Both the position numbers and the translations under genes were made by a program. DNA of 64,000 nucleotides from SpSt-398 sp041752235. Lineage in GTDB: Bacteria; Bacteroidota; Bacteroidia; Chitinophagales; Chitinophagaceae. The stretch is taken from assembly GCA_041752235.1 (NCBI GenBank), contig JBGSHM010000031.1:62001-126000 (forward strand), given 5' to 3'. Under the pieces are notes generated by a model. It ran no database searches. It was not told where the DNA came from and saw only the letters and a list, made by a program, of their open reading frames with translations. Positions 27,379 to 36,723 of this stretch are shown one piece after another; the first letter of the stretch is position 1, and the number at the start of each line of letters is the position of its first letter.

Positions 27379-28947
27379 TTAGTTATCCCAGAAAACACGG
27401 GTAACCAGGTTGTCGTTCCCACCCAGGCTGGTTACGGCATCCTGATAATTTGTATTATTTCTGGATGCTTCTTCATTTGGATAAGCCATACGGCGTACAA
27501 ACCCACCCTGCAGGTTGTTGTTGTATCCGTTTGGAGTCAGTGTCGGAAAGCCGCTTCTTCTGAAATTGGCAAATGATTCAGCCCCATTCCCTACACAAGC
27601 GATCCAGTACTGGGTATTGATTTGCCGAAGGGCGTTGGCCGGGTCGTAGGCCACACCGGTTTGCGACAGGTAGAATGTTTTTTCGGCGCTGGTAACCGCA
27701 GGGCTCATTACATTGGGATACCGGGCATATTCATCCATGGAGGCGATTACACCTTCTTCATAGTATTGCTGAGCGGTCTGGGCGCCCGATAATCCGGTCA
27801 ACCAACCTTTGAAGGCAGCTTCAGCCAGCAGCAGTTTGGTTTGCGCATTTGTTACATAAAAAACAGGAGCAGTAGCGCTTCCAAAAACGGTGAAGTTGAG
27901 TTGGGAATAATTTTGACCGGTTCCGTTTGTACCCCTGTACCCCGGATAGGTTAGTACACTTGTCTGGTCATACCCCACCGGGAAACCATATTGATTGGCC
28001 AGGGTGGTATCGGGTGTCAGGGCCAAGACCTGGTTAGGGTCCGAATATTTCCCCGAAATATATTTCAGCCTGGGGTCAAAGGTTGATTTAAGTTGGTTTA
28101 CGAATGGCTCAGCGAGATAGTAGAAATAAGGGTTGGTGCCTCGGGGACCTGCATTCAGCGGGTTGTTATAAACCGAAGAAAACTGGATCAGGGCGTTGTC
28201 GGCATTGGATTGCATAACGCCACCATTATATGCCTCCTGAACAATTGTCCGTGCTTTGTTTTGATCAATTTTTGAATACCGCATCCCTAAGCGCAACAAC
28301 AGGGAGTTGCCCAGTTTTTTCCAAAGGGCTACCTGGTTGGCTGCTGAGCCCGATGTGCCGTATAAAAGATCTTCGGTCACCATATCCTTGGTCGGGTCAA
28401 GGGCGGCTGTGGCGGCTTTTAACTCGGCATAGAGGTCGTCGTAAATGTCTTCATCCTTGTCGTAGGTAGGATAGAAGTTCGCTTCCAGGTAAGCTTTCCC
28501 GGCATTCGAGTAAGGCACATCACCATAGGTATCTACCAATGTCATGAATACATACGCCTTCCAGATACGGACCTGGTTGTATAGGTTTGTTCTTGTATTG
28601 TCATCCTTTACCAGGCTGATGATCTGTTGTATCAGTTTAACCGAGTTTGGATAATTGTCATTCCATCGCGGCGCGTTGAAATTGTTATTATCCTCATTGA
28701 AATTAAATCCGGCTGTAGCCCCGGTATTGTAGGCGTTTAAAAATTGTTGTACAATGGTCTGTTCACCTTCCCAGAAACCGGGATGTGTGGTACGCTGGGC
28801 ATTGGTAAATAACAAAGCCGGGTTGATGCTGGTGAGGGCATAAGGGTTTGTATTGATGCCCTCAAACCCCTTGTCGCATCCAACCATCAGGAGCATGGCC
28901 AGCGGTAAGGCTAAATATCTTTTCATTTTTTTCATATTGGCAATCAT
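27379..28947 (-). CDS. SusD/RagB-family outer-membrane lipoprotein
   Basis: 522-residue substrate-binding lipoprotein of a SusCD pair. Signal peptide and lipobox LLMVGCDKGFEGINTNPYAL; Cys is lipidated after cleavage. The body is alpha-helical with TPR-like segments, of the SusD_like2 style (opening NTNPYALTSINPALLFTNAQ). The ATG at 28947 directly follows the SusC stop; an ATG at 28935 is equally possible. It probably caps the SusC barrel and binds a sugar or sugar-acid oligomer, but the ligand cannot be read from sequence. Confidence 0.92.
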   Translation of the reverse strand: MIANMKKMKRYLALPLAMLLMVGCDKGFEGINTNPYALTSINPALLFTNAQRTTHPGFWEGEQTIVQQFLNAYNTGATAGFNFNEDNNNFNAPRWNDNYPNSVKLIQQIISLVKDDNTRTNLYNQVRIWKAYVFMTLVDTYGDVPYSNAGKAYLEANFYPTYDKDEDIYDDLYAELKAATAALDPTKDMVTEDLLYGTSGSAANQVALWKKLGNSLLLRLGMRYSKIDQNKARTIVQEAYNGGVMQSNADNALIQFSSVYNNPLNAGPRGTNPYFYYLAEPFVNQLKSTFDPRLKYISGKYSDPNQVLALTPDTTLANQYGFPVGYDQTSVLTYPGYRGTNGTGQNYSQLNFTVFGSATAPVFYVTNAQTKLLLAEAAFKGWLTGLSGAQTAQQYYEEGVIASMDEYARYPNVMSPAVTSAEKTFYLSQTGVAYDPANALRQINTQYWIACVGNGAESFANFRRSGFPTLTPNGYNNNLQGGFVRRMAYPNEEASRNNTNYQDAVTSLGGNDNLVTRVFWDN

Positions 28948-31900
28948 TTAGAATTTCACATTCAGGTTAAAGCCGTAATTGCGGGTAGTGGGCAAAGAGG
29001 TTTGTTCGTAACCTACCCGGCTGTCACCAGAAGAGGCAAAAGCTTCCGGATCAAGATCGTCAATGTACTTTTTAATGATGAGTACATTCCGGCAGGAAGC
29101 TGAGAGAACCAATCCTTTTATAAACTTCACGCGGCTTCCAACGAGGCTGGTCATATCGTAGCTAAGGGTAATATTTCTCAGCTTGATAAAATCCGATTTA
29201 AACAGGAAAGGATCGGCAATCTGCAGATTACGGTAATCTGTATAGAACAATTGGGGATCCACGGCAACGGTATTTGCTGCGCCGTTATCATAAACACCTG
29301 GGAATATAACCCCGCCTTCGCGGCCAACCAGAGAAGCTTTGGTATGCCCCTGACGAAGACCATTGAGTGCCGTGGAAGAAAGCACTTTTCCACCGGCTTT
29401 GTAATCAATATGTACCAGTAGGGCCAGTTTCTTATACCGGAAGGTGTTGTTCCATCCACCGGTGAATTTCGGCAGGGCACTGCCAAAGAGTACGTCGGCA
29501 CCGGTGTTATTCAACAATCGCCCATTTGCGCCAACAACGATCTCTCCTTTTGCGTTTCTCCGGTAGGTACGAGCGGCAAGTTGATTCAATGGTTTGCCTA
29601 CTTCGTAAACAAGTGATCCAAGAAATTCATTTCCACCAAAGGAAGCTACAATGATCCGGTTGGTATTGGGCGCTAACGCTAAAACTTTTGTGGAGTTTGT
29701 GGCGGTATTGAAAGAACTGGTCCAAACAAAATCACGGGTCTTGACCGGAACAACTTCTAACAGGAATTCAATACCCTTGTTCTCCAGTGAACCCAGGTTC
29801 AGCGGCGTACCAGTATAACCAGAGGCATTGGATATTTCTACGGTTAAGATCTGATCACGCGTGATCTTGTGATAAGCAGCGATGTCCAGGTTGACCCGGT
29901 TTCCAAACATTTTCAGTTCCAGACCGATCTCCTTTTCGCTTACACTAAAGGGTTTCAACAAAGGGTTGGGACTGCTGGCATTGGAAATGGTTCCTAGGCT
30001 CTGCCCATTGAACTGATTAGCAAGAATACCATACGTCAGCAAACCCGTAAAGGCATTGATACCATTGGCACTTCCTACATCCGCGTAAGAAAGACGGAGT
30101 TTACCATAGTTCAACCAGGAGAATTTCTCCAGCAACTCGGAGAAGATAAAGCTACCACTCACAGATGGATAGAAATAACTGTTGTTTTTAGGATTTAATA
30201 CGGTGAACCAGTCATTCCGGCCGGTAACGTTCAGGTAGATCAAATTCTTATACCCAAATTCGGCAAAGGCGTAAAGTGAATTGACCCTTTCGCGGTAAAT
30301 GCTATAGCCGGTAGGGCTGTTGGGGTCTGACTTGGTGATACCGTTTTCAAACGAATAAAGATCACGCACAGTAAAATCAACCACACTTTGGTTAAAGGAA
30401 TGGCTGTAGTTGGTATATATGTTACCGCCAACACTGAGGTCAACAGAAAAATCACCGAACTGATGATTACCACCTACCAGGAAGTCCATATTCAATTGTC
30501 TGCCGGTTCCGGTATTCACCCGGTAGTTTCCATTGAAACCTGTACCAGCTCCGTTAAGCGGAGTGGAGGTACCTGTACCGGTGGGTGTGTTTTGTTCAAA
30601 AAACGAAACACCGTAATCCATATTGGCTCGTCCTTGCAGGTACAGCCATTTAAACACATTATACCGTACAGTGGCGGTGGTGAGGAAACGGTCGCGTTTA
30701 TTGGTGATGAATTGACGCGGCATGATGAAATAGGGATTGATCAGTGTGGTCTGGAAACCGGAGGTTTGTCTTTCCGTTCCATTTGGATTAACTGCTTTAT
30801 CCCGGAATACATCCAATCCAATGGAATTGGCCATCCGCATGATAAAGTTTGGAGTGCCGATTCCTTGTACCCCTACCTGTGGAGGATTTTTGTTCACTTC
30901 ATTGGTGTAATTCAAATTGATCTGTACAGAAAGTTTGTCCGTCAGACTATGATTGACACCCAGATTGACGATACGTTTATGGTAGTCATTATTAGGGGAG
31001 ATGCCTTTGGCATCCTGATTGGAAAAAGAGGCGCGAAAACTTCCTTTGGCATTTCCTCCCGAAAGGGCAATGGTATTGGTAAAGGAAGTTCCGGTTCTGT
31101 AAAACTCTTTGATTCGACCGGGATGGGCAACATAGGGTCTCAATTCTCCATCAAACTGCACGGTCGGTACGCCATCCAGTTTCGCACCCCAGCCAAATTG
31201 GCCAGTGGTGATTGCTTGTCCCTGGGTAGTGGGGCGGTTTCCGGCCTGTCCCTGCCCGTATTCCATTTGGAAATCGGTGAAATCAAGCACTTCATCCGCC
31301 GAAAAGTTGGTGTTGAATTCAACACCGATACCGGTATTCCTGGCGCCACTTTTTGTGGTGATGATGATTGCGCCATTGGCAGCCCGGGAACCATAAAGGG
31401 CGGCAGCGGTAGCACCTTTAAGAACCGTCATGCTCTCAATATCATCCGGGTTAAGTTGTTGAAGATTATCTCCAAGGTCGATCGAGTTATTTCCGCTGGC
31501 ACTTTGCGCCCCCTGGTCCATGGGCAGACCATTGATCACGATCAGCGGCGAGTTATTTGCCCCATTGAAGGCAGATTGACCACGTAAACGGATCTTGGTG
31601 CTGGCACCTGCACCTGCCGAGGGCGGTGAAATGTCCAACCCGGCGATCTTTCCCTCCAGCGACCCCATCATGTTGATGGTTCTGTTTTGCTGGACCTCAT
31701 TCATTTTCACGGTTTCAGCCGCATAGCCCAGCTTCCTGGATTCCCGTTTGATACCAAGCGCTGTGACGACGACCATGTCAAGATCGGTGCCTTCGCCGCG
31801 GATCATGTCCACATTCACTTGTGTCCGCCCATTTACCGGAACCTCCAGCGCAATGTATCCAATATAGCTTATGATCAGCGTACTGTTTGCTTCCGCAGTG

Positions 31901-32109
31901 ATGCTATAAGCTCCGGCTGCATTGGTGGAAGTAGCCCGGCTGGTTCCTTTGACAGTAACGGTGGCGCCATTGACAGGCTTTTTCTGTTCGTCAACGACAG
32001 TTCCGGTTACTGTTTGGGCTGAGGCAGAGGATAGTAAAGTGAAAAGACAACAGATTAACATAATACCGTACAGAAGCCGCTTACGGTAAGGTTGGAGGTT
32101 TTCGTTCAT
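28948..32109 (-). CDS. SusC/RagA-family TonB-dependent outer-membrane transporter
   Basis: 1053 residues from the ATG at 32109 (MNENLQPYRKR). A signal peptide ends near SSASAQ, then a carboxypeptidase-D-regulatory-like domain (VTGTVVDEQKKPVNGATVTVKG), the TonB-box/plug region with the SusC-typical LRGQSAFNGANNSPLIVING, and a large C-terminal barrel. There is no N-terminal STN domain, so it does not signal to an anti-sigma factor. It is divergent from an AraC gene, its likely regulator, and adjoins susD. Confidence 0.94.
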   Translation of the reverse strand: MNENLQPYRKRLLYGIMLICCLFTLLSSASAQTVTGTVVDEQKKPVNGATVTVKGTSRATSTNAAGAYSITAEANSTLIISYIGYIALEVPVNGRTQVNVDMIRGEGTDLDMVVVTALGIKRESRKLGYAAETVKMNEVQQNRTINMMGSLEGKIAGLDISPPSAGAGASTKIRLRGQSAFNGANNSPLIVINGLPMDQGAQSASGNNSIDLGDNLQQLNPDDIESMTVLKGATAAALYGSRAANGAIIITTKSGARNTGIGVEFNTNFSADEVLDFTDFQMEYGQGQAGNRPTTQGQAITTGQFGWGAKLDGVPTVQFDGELRPYVAHPGRIKEFYRTGTSFTNTIALSGGNAKGSFRASFSNQDAKGISPNNDYHKRIVNLGVNHSLTDKLSVQINLNYTNEVNKNPPQVGVQGIGTPNFIMRMANSIGLDVFRDKAVNPNGTERQTSGFQTTLINPYFIMPRQFITNKRDRFLTTATVRYNVFKWLYLQGRANMDYGVSFFEQNTPTGTGTSTPLNGAGTGFNGNYRVNTGTGRQLNMDFLVGGNHQFGDFSVDLSVGGNIYTNYSHSFNQSVVDFTVRDLYSFENGITKSDPNSPTGYSIYRERVNSLYAFAEFGYKNLIYLNVTGRNDWFTVLNPKNNSYFYPSVSGSFIFSELLEKFSWLNYGKLRLSYADVGSANGINAFTGLLTYGILANQFNGQSLGTISNASSPNPLLKPFSVSEKEIGLELKMFGNRVNLDIAAYHKITRDQILTVEISNASGYTGTPLNLGSLENKGIEFLLEVVPVKTRDFVWTSSFNTATNSTKVLALAPNTNRIIVASFGGNEFLGSLVYEVGKPLNQLAARTYRRNAKGEIVVGANGRLLNNTGADVLFGSALPKFTGGWNNTFRYKKLALLVHIDYKAGGKVLSSTALNGLRQGHTKASLVGREGGVIFPGVYDNGAANTVAVDPQLFYTDYRNLQIADPFLFKSDFIKLRNITLSYDMTSLVGSRVKFIKGLVLSASCRNVLIIKKYIDDLDPEAFASSGDSRVGYEQTSLPTTRNYGFNLNVKF

Positions 32110-32142
32110 AAAGCAATTCGTTTTATTTTTTAAAAAAATAAA

Positions 32143-32170
32143 GTCAGAAACCTTCCATTCCGTTTCTGAC
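32143..32170 (-). promoter_or_regulatory. Hairpin in the susC leader
   Basis: GTCAGAAAC (32143-32151) and GTTTCTGAC (32162-32170) are perfect complements around a 10-nt loop, 34 nt upstream of the susC ATG. A TACTTTAG box lies farther out on the same strand. It could be an operator half-site pair or a 5'-UTR hairpin. Confidence 0.45.
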
Positions 32171-32346
32171 GGTGGCAATCGGGCACTAAAGTATCCTGTC
32201 TCAAAACCAAAAACTTCTAATAAAGAACGTTGGTGAATTTTGTAAGTTTAGGTGGAATAATTTCCCTTTCTTTATAGGGTAGGTTTTGCCCATACCGATC
32301 ATGGTTATTTAGTGATTGCTTAATTCAGGCATGTTCAGGATTGCTT

Positions 32347-33234
32347 ATGAATCAATTTGTACTTTGCCATAGTACTGCATTGGAGTTGCGACTATTTCCC
32401 CAGATCATAGAAATAGGAGTAATAAAAAATGCCGCCATCCGCCTGAATGGTTTCTCCTCGACGACAGCCAACAGCCTCCGCATTTTTTATATTCAGGAAG
32501 GAAAGTTTGAATGGTGTATCGATCACCGGCCATTTCTGTTGTTCCCAGGCGATCTGGCCCTGATCCTGCCCGGTGTTGAATTTGGAAATGAGAATGGGGT
32601 GTTGGAGATCGGCACATTTACCTGGATCGAACTCGGCATTGGAATCAGCAGGAGTGGGGGAATTCAGTTGGGACCTTGGAGTAGCCTGACTGAGGCTGAA
32701 ACCCGTTCAGTCAGCAATGTATTACTCTCCGATCATCCACCTGTACTCTTAAAATTTACAGAGGCAGGCCAGATTCTAAAGAATATACAGTCGGAATTAT
32801 TTTCCCTGGGAATCGGATACCAATCAAGGGTAAACCATCTGCTGGATGAAATGCTTATTCAATTATCGCGGCAGTTCACCCGAATGGCCAACCCGGGACG
32901 TGACTTTCCAAAAACTTTCATGAAACTGGAGGAGGAACTCCGTCGCAACCTGTCACATCAATGGACGGTGGAAGAGATGGCTTCGCTTGTTGGGCTTGGT
33001 ACCACACTTTTTAATGATAAGGTGAAAAGCTATTCCGGGTTTTCTCCCCTCAGCTACCTGATCAATATCCGGATTTCTGAAGCCATCAAGCTTTTGAAGC
33101 AACCAGATATCAGCCTGACAGACATTGCGCTTGATATTGGTTTTTATTCCTCGCAACATTTTTCCACTACGTTTAAAAAACTAACCGGCTATACACCCAG
33201 TGAATTCAGAAAAAATCATTTTCGAAAGAAATAA
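32347..33234 (+). CDS. AraC-family transcriptional regulator
   Basis: 295 residues from the ATG at 32347 (a TTG at 32341 is in frame). The N-terminal half is a cupin-like ligand domain (IRLNGFSSTTANSLRIFYIQEG ... PGDLALILPGVEFG). The C-terminal 100 residues carry two helix-turn-helix motifs, WTVEEMASLVGLGTTLFNDKVKSYSG and ISLTDIALDIGFYSSQHFSTTFKKLTGYTP. It is divergent from susC and first in the operon that leads to the FGGY kinase (9 nt downstream), so it most likely controls both arms in response to the sugar acid. Confidence 0.92.
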   Translation: MNQFVLCHSTALELRLFPQIIEIGVIKNAAIRLNGFSSTTANSLRIFYIQEGKFEWCIDHRPFLLFPGDLALILPGVEFGNENGVLEIGTFTWIELGIGISRSGGIQLGPWSSLTEAETRSVSNVLLSDHPPVLLKFTEAGQILKNIQSELFSLGIGYQSRVNHLLDEMLIQLSRQFTRMANPGRDFPKTFMKLEEELRRNLSHQWTVEEMASLVGLGTTLFNDKVKSYSGFSPLSYLINIRISEAIKLLKQPDISLTDIALDIGFYSSQHFSTTFKKLTGYTPSEFRKNHFRKK

Positions 33235-33243
33235 TGTTCAAAT

Positions 33244-34761
33244 ATGGAATGCATCATCACCATAGAACTTGGCACCAATGCAGTAAGGGTTTATGCCTTT
33301 GATTTGCAGGGGAACAATATAGGGTCACTGAAAGGGTATTACCCCACCTTTCACCGCGAACCGGATTATAGCGAGCAGGATCCGGATCAGATTTTTATTA
33401 CGATGCTTTATGTGCTTAAGAACCTGCTGAATGAAATTTTGTACCCCAAAAAGTACAAAGTATCCATCATCTGTTTCAGTTCTTCCATGCACAGCGTGCT
33501 GCCGGTAGACAAAAGAGGAAACCCGATGGGGCATGCCATTACCTGGGCCGACAACCGCGCGCATAAGGAAGCAGCCGAACTGAAGAACTCCACGCTGGGA
33601 AAGAAGATTTACAACACTACCGGCACACCCCTTCATCCTATGTCGCCGCTGGCCAAGATCGCCTGGATCAAAAACAATGAAAAGGAGAAATTCAAACAGG
33701 TTAGCAAATTTTTATCATTAAAGAGTTATATCCTTCAACAACTCACCGGTGAATGTCTGATCGATTACAGCATTGCCTCAGCCACCGGGCTGTTGAATAT
33801 TCATAAGATCAAGTGGGAATCGGATTCGCTGAAGTTTGCCGGCATCAATGCGGCCATGCTTCCTGATCTTGTTCCGGTTTCTGCCCGCGCCGGAAAATTA
33901 AACAAGGCCTATCAGGCATCACTCGGTTTGTCGGCCGATACAAAGATACTGGTCGGTTCAAGCGATGGGTGTATGGCTATTTTGGGTGATGGCGTGAATG
34001 GAGAAGGCATGGCCACCATTACGGTGGAAGACAGTGGTGCCGTAAGAGTAATGGGTAATGAAGTGTTGCAGGATGAGAAGCAACGCTTCTTTAATTACCT
34101 GCTTACCGAGAACCGGTATGTTTCAGGTGGGCCTACCAATAACGGCGGTATCATCTTCGAATGGTTTACCCGTCAGTTTGGAAATTTTAAAAACCCATTT
34201 GATATCGAGCAAAGCATGCTCGAATTAATTAACGAGGCGGCAGGGATTTCTCCCGGGTCTGACGGGTTGATCTTTTTGCCCTATTTGCTGGGAGAGCGGG
34301 CACCCATCTGGAATGCCAATGCAAGAGGTGTTTTCTTCGGCGTGAATATCAAGCATGAAAAGGCCCATTTTGTTCGGGCAGCTATAGAGGGAATTCTGTA
34401 TGAAATATACAGCATTGGCAAAACGCTGGAGGAACACCGAAACATTAAAAGCCTTTCCATCAATGGTAGTTTTGGCAGCCTGCCTTTCTTTACACAAATG
34501 GTAGCGGATATCTATAACAAACCCGTTCGGTTTCGTCAGGATTACCACAGTGTAGGGTATGGATCCTATTTATTAAGCGCTACCGAAATGGGTATTTATG
34601 CTTCGCTGGATGATGCCGTAAAATCGGTCGTGCTTTCAGACGAGGTCAAACCCGACAAACAAAACCATAAGCAGTACGAGAAGTATTTCAGGATTTTTGA
34701 ACGACTTAGTACCAAACTGGCCGATGAATTTGCAGAAATAGCCCGTTTGCAACACCCCTAA
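33244..34761 (+). CDS. FGGY-family carbohydrate kinase (gluconokinase-like)
   Basis: 505 residues, two actin-like ATPase domains. N-terminal phosphate-binding IELGTNAVRVYAFD, sugar-binding HAITWADNRAHKEAAEL, second-domain adenosine region VGSSDGCMAILGDG and ITVEDSGAVRVMG, and the C-terminal SINGSFGSLPFFTQMVADIYNKPV. The style is closest to FGGY gluconate/xylulose kinases. With GntP and a gluconolactonase in the locus, gluconate is the first guess, though a keto-sugar is possible. It is part of a tightly spaced operon (9 and 11 nt gaps). Confidence 0.85.
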   Translation: MECIITIELGTNAVRVYAFDLQGNNIGSLKGYYPTFHREPDYSEQDPDQIFITMLYVLKNLLNEILYPKKYKVSIICFSSSMHSVLPVDKRGNPMGHAITWADNRAHKEAAELKNSTLGKKIYNTTGTPLHPMSPLAKIAWIKNNEKEKFKQVSKFLSLKSYILQQLTGECLIDYSIASATGLLNIHKIKWESDSLKFAGINAAMLPDLVPVSARAGKLNKAYQASLGLSADTKILVGSSDGCMAILGDGVNGEGMATITVEDSGAVRVMGNEVLQDEKQRFFNYLLTENRYVSGGPTNNGGIIFEWFTRQFGNFKNPFDIEQSMLELINEAAGISPGSDGLIFLPYLLGERAPIWNANARGVFFGVNIKHEKAHFVRAAIEGILYEIYSIGKTLEEHRNIKSLSINGSFGSLPFFTQMVADIYNKPVRFRQDYHSVGYGSYLLSATEMGIYASLDDAVKSVVLSDEVKPDKQNHKQYEKYFRIFERLSTKLADEFAEIARLQHP

Positions 34762-34772
34762 ACCAATAGAAA

Positions 34773-35732
34773 ATGAAAGGATTGACCTTTACAGCGATCA
34801 TGTTAGCTGCGGTTACGCTCACGCTATTTTTCCCGTCCTGGTTTGTTCAATGGGGTAGCTTCTCCTTAAGCAATGCCATCATCCCCTTGATCCAGGTTTT
34901 GATGTTTGGCATGGGTTGTTCGATGAGTGTGAATGATTTTGCCGCGATCATAAAATCACCTAAGGGAGTGATCATCGGTATTGCCAGCCAATATACCATC
35001 ATGCCATTGCTGGGCTTTGGGTTGGCAAGTCTTACCAATTTTCCACCCGAAGTTGCCGCTGGAATTGTCCTGATCGGTTGTTCACCCAGCGGTCTGGCCT
35101 CAAATGTGATGGCTTATCTCGCCAAAGCCAATCTCGCGCTCTCTATCACAGTAACCTCTGTTTCTACTTTGTTGGCTCCGTTGATTACCCCGCTCCTGAT
35201 GAAAATGTTTGCCGGAGCCATGATTGAGATCGATGTGATGAGAATGATGTGGGAGATATTCAAAATGATCATCATCCCCATTGGAGCAGGACTTCTGTTC
35301 AACCGCTTATTGCATGGAAAAATAAGATGGCTGGATCGTGCCATGCCCTTTGTGTCCATGTTCAGCATTACGGCCATTGTGGTCATCATCACGGCTGCAG
35401 GAAGAGATCGTTTATTGAATATCGGTTTGCTGCTTTTCGGCCTGGCCCTGGTTCATAATGTTTTTGGGTATTTTCTGGGCTACTGGTTTGGGCGGGTATT
35501 CCGGTTATCGGAACGGGATTGCCGGACGATTGCCCTGGAAGTGGGGATGCAAAATGCCGGGTTGGCTTCCGGGATCGCCAAAGAATTGGGAAAAGTGGCC
35601 ACCATGGGATTGGCCGCGGCTGTATTCGCGCCGCTGATGAATATCACTGGCTCGATGCTGGCCAACTGGTGGCATAACCGGCCACCTAAAGATCAACCGG
35701 AAGACTTTATTCCCAAATTAACCGTAAAATAA
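34773..35732 (+). CDS. BASS-family (bile acid:Na+ symporter-like) transporter
   Basis: 319-residue integral membrane protein with about ten hydrophobic segments. Family blocks are GMGCSMSVNDFAAIIKSPKGV, PLLGFGLASL, VLIGCSPSGLASNVMAYLAKANLALS and the C-terminal EVGMQNAGLASGIAKELG. Bacterial members carry organic acids and keto acids such as pantoate or pyruvate-like compounds, not only bile acids. Its place between a sugar-acid kinase and the exported RraA and dehydratase proteins suggests it brings in a keto acid; this is inference. Confidence 0.87.
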   Translation: MKGLTFTAIMLAAVTLTLFFPSWFVQWGSFSLSNAIIPLIQVLMFGMGCSMSVNDFAAIIKSPKGVIIGIASQYTIMPLLGFGLASLTNFPPEVAAGIVLIGCSPSGLASNVMAYLAKANLALSITVTSVSTLLAPLITPLLMKMFAGAMIEIDVMRMMWEIFKMIIIPIGAGLLFNRLLHGKIRWLDRAMPFVSMFSITAIVVIITAAGRDRLLNIGLLLFGLALVHNVFGYFLGYWFGRVFRLSERDCRTIALEVGMQNAGLASGIAKELGKVATMGLAAAVFAPLMNITGSMLANWWHNRPPKDQPEDFIPKLTVK

Positions 35733-35737
35733 ATGAT

Positions 35738-36682
35738 ATGAAAAATAAGAAAATGATCATGATGGCCCTTTTGCTGTTAACCTGTATGAGCACCTTGTAT
35801 AGTCAACAGGTGCAGATCAGCAAAGAGCAACTACTGGCACTGACTCCCGAATGGAAAGGAGAGCGGTTTGCGGATGGCCGTCCTAAAGTGTCTGATAAAA
35901 TTCTCGAGCGCATGAAATCGGTCAGCGTGGAAGAAGCCTGGGCCGTTATGAAAAACGCGGGGTATAACTACCAGATCGCGGAGGGTTGGCAGGTCATAAA
36001 CCCCGATAGTGTGCTAGTGGGCAGAGCCGTTACCGCCACCTTTATGCCAGGGCGCCCGGATGTTTGGAAAGCCATTGATTCCCTTGGGAAAAAATCCGGA
36101 AAGCGCGGACAGAATACCTGGGCCGTGGATCTCCTGGTTAAGGGAGATGTGTATGTGGCGGATCAATTTGGTGCCAAGCGAAATGGCCCCACCATTGGTG
36201 ACAATGTGGGAAATGCCATTTATGCCAAAAGTGGGAATGGGATTGTATACGATGGGGCCTTGCGTGATGTGGAAGGCTTGAAAGATATCGGCGGATTCAC
36301 TTCCTATTATACCAGTTACGATCCTTCTCATCACAACCCTCCGGGAGATTTAAATACCATGATCGTTGGCATTAACCAGCCTACCCGTATCCGGATGGTT
36401 ACCGTAATGCCCGGTGATGTGGTCTTAGGTAAACTGGGTGTAGTGGTATTTGTGCCTCCCCATCTGGCTGAAAAAGTGGTGACCACTTCTGAGATCGTCC
36501 GTTTACGTGATTTGTTTGGCCATCAACGCTTGCGCGAAGGAAAATATACCGCCGGACAAATTGATGCCCGCTGGTCGGATGAAATTGAAAAGGATTTTTC
36601 GCAGTGGCTCAACGATCATATCAACGAACTACCGGTTCCAAAAGAATATATCCAGCAATTTCTCAAAGACCGTACCTGGTAG
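35738..36682 (+). CDS. RraA-family protein with Sec signal peptide
   Basis: 314 residues. N-terminal signal MMALLLLTCMSTLYSQ is followed by a RraA/class-II pyruvate-aldolase fold. The divalent-metal and catalytic motif GNGIVYDGALRDVEGL holds the Arg-Asp pair, and GDVYVADQFGAKRNGPTIGDN is the phosphate/pyruvate-binding loop. Family members either bind RNase E or cleave 4-hydroxy-2-keto acids; an exported one in a sugar-acid operon points to the aldolase side. It starts 5 nt after the symporter stop. The reaction is not proven by sequence. Confidence 0.82.
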   Translation: MKNKKMIMMALLLLTCMSTLYSQQVQISKEQLLALTPEWKGERFADGRPKVSDKILERMKSVSVEEAWAVMKNAGYNYQIAEGWQVINPDSVLVGRAVTATFMPGRPDVWKAIDSLGKKSGKRGQNTWAVDLLVKGDVYVADQFGAKRNGPTIGDNVGNAIYAKSGNGIVYDGALRDVEGLKDIGGFTSYYTSYDPSHHNPPGDLNTMIVGINQPTRIRMVTVMPGDVVLGKLGVVVFVPPHLAEKVVTTSEIVRLRDLFGHQRLREGKYTAGQIDARWSDEIEKDFSQWLNDHINELPVPKEYIQQFLKDRTW

Positions 36683-36723
36683 TCCATTATTATTTCGCCT
36701 TAATCAACAATAAATAGAATCAT

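Noticed and set aside
30388..31587. 399-codon open frame antisense to the SusC barrel
   Set aside because: No recognisable domain or start signal; shadow of SusC.
36507..36713. 68-codon frame overlapping the end of the RraA gene
   Set aside because: Out-of-frame shadow with no supporting signal.
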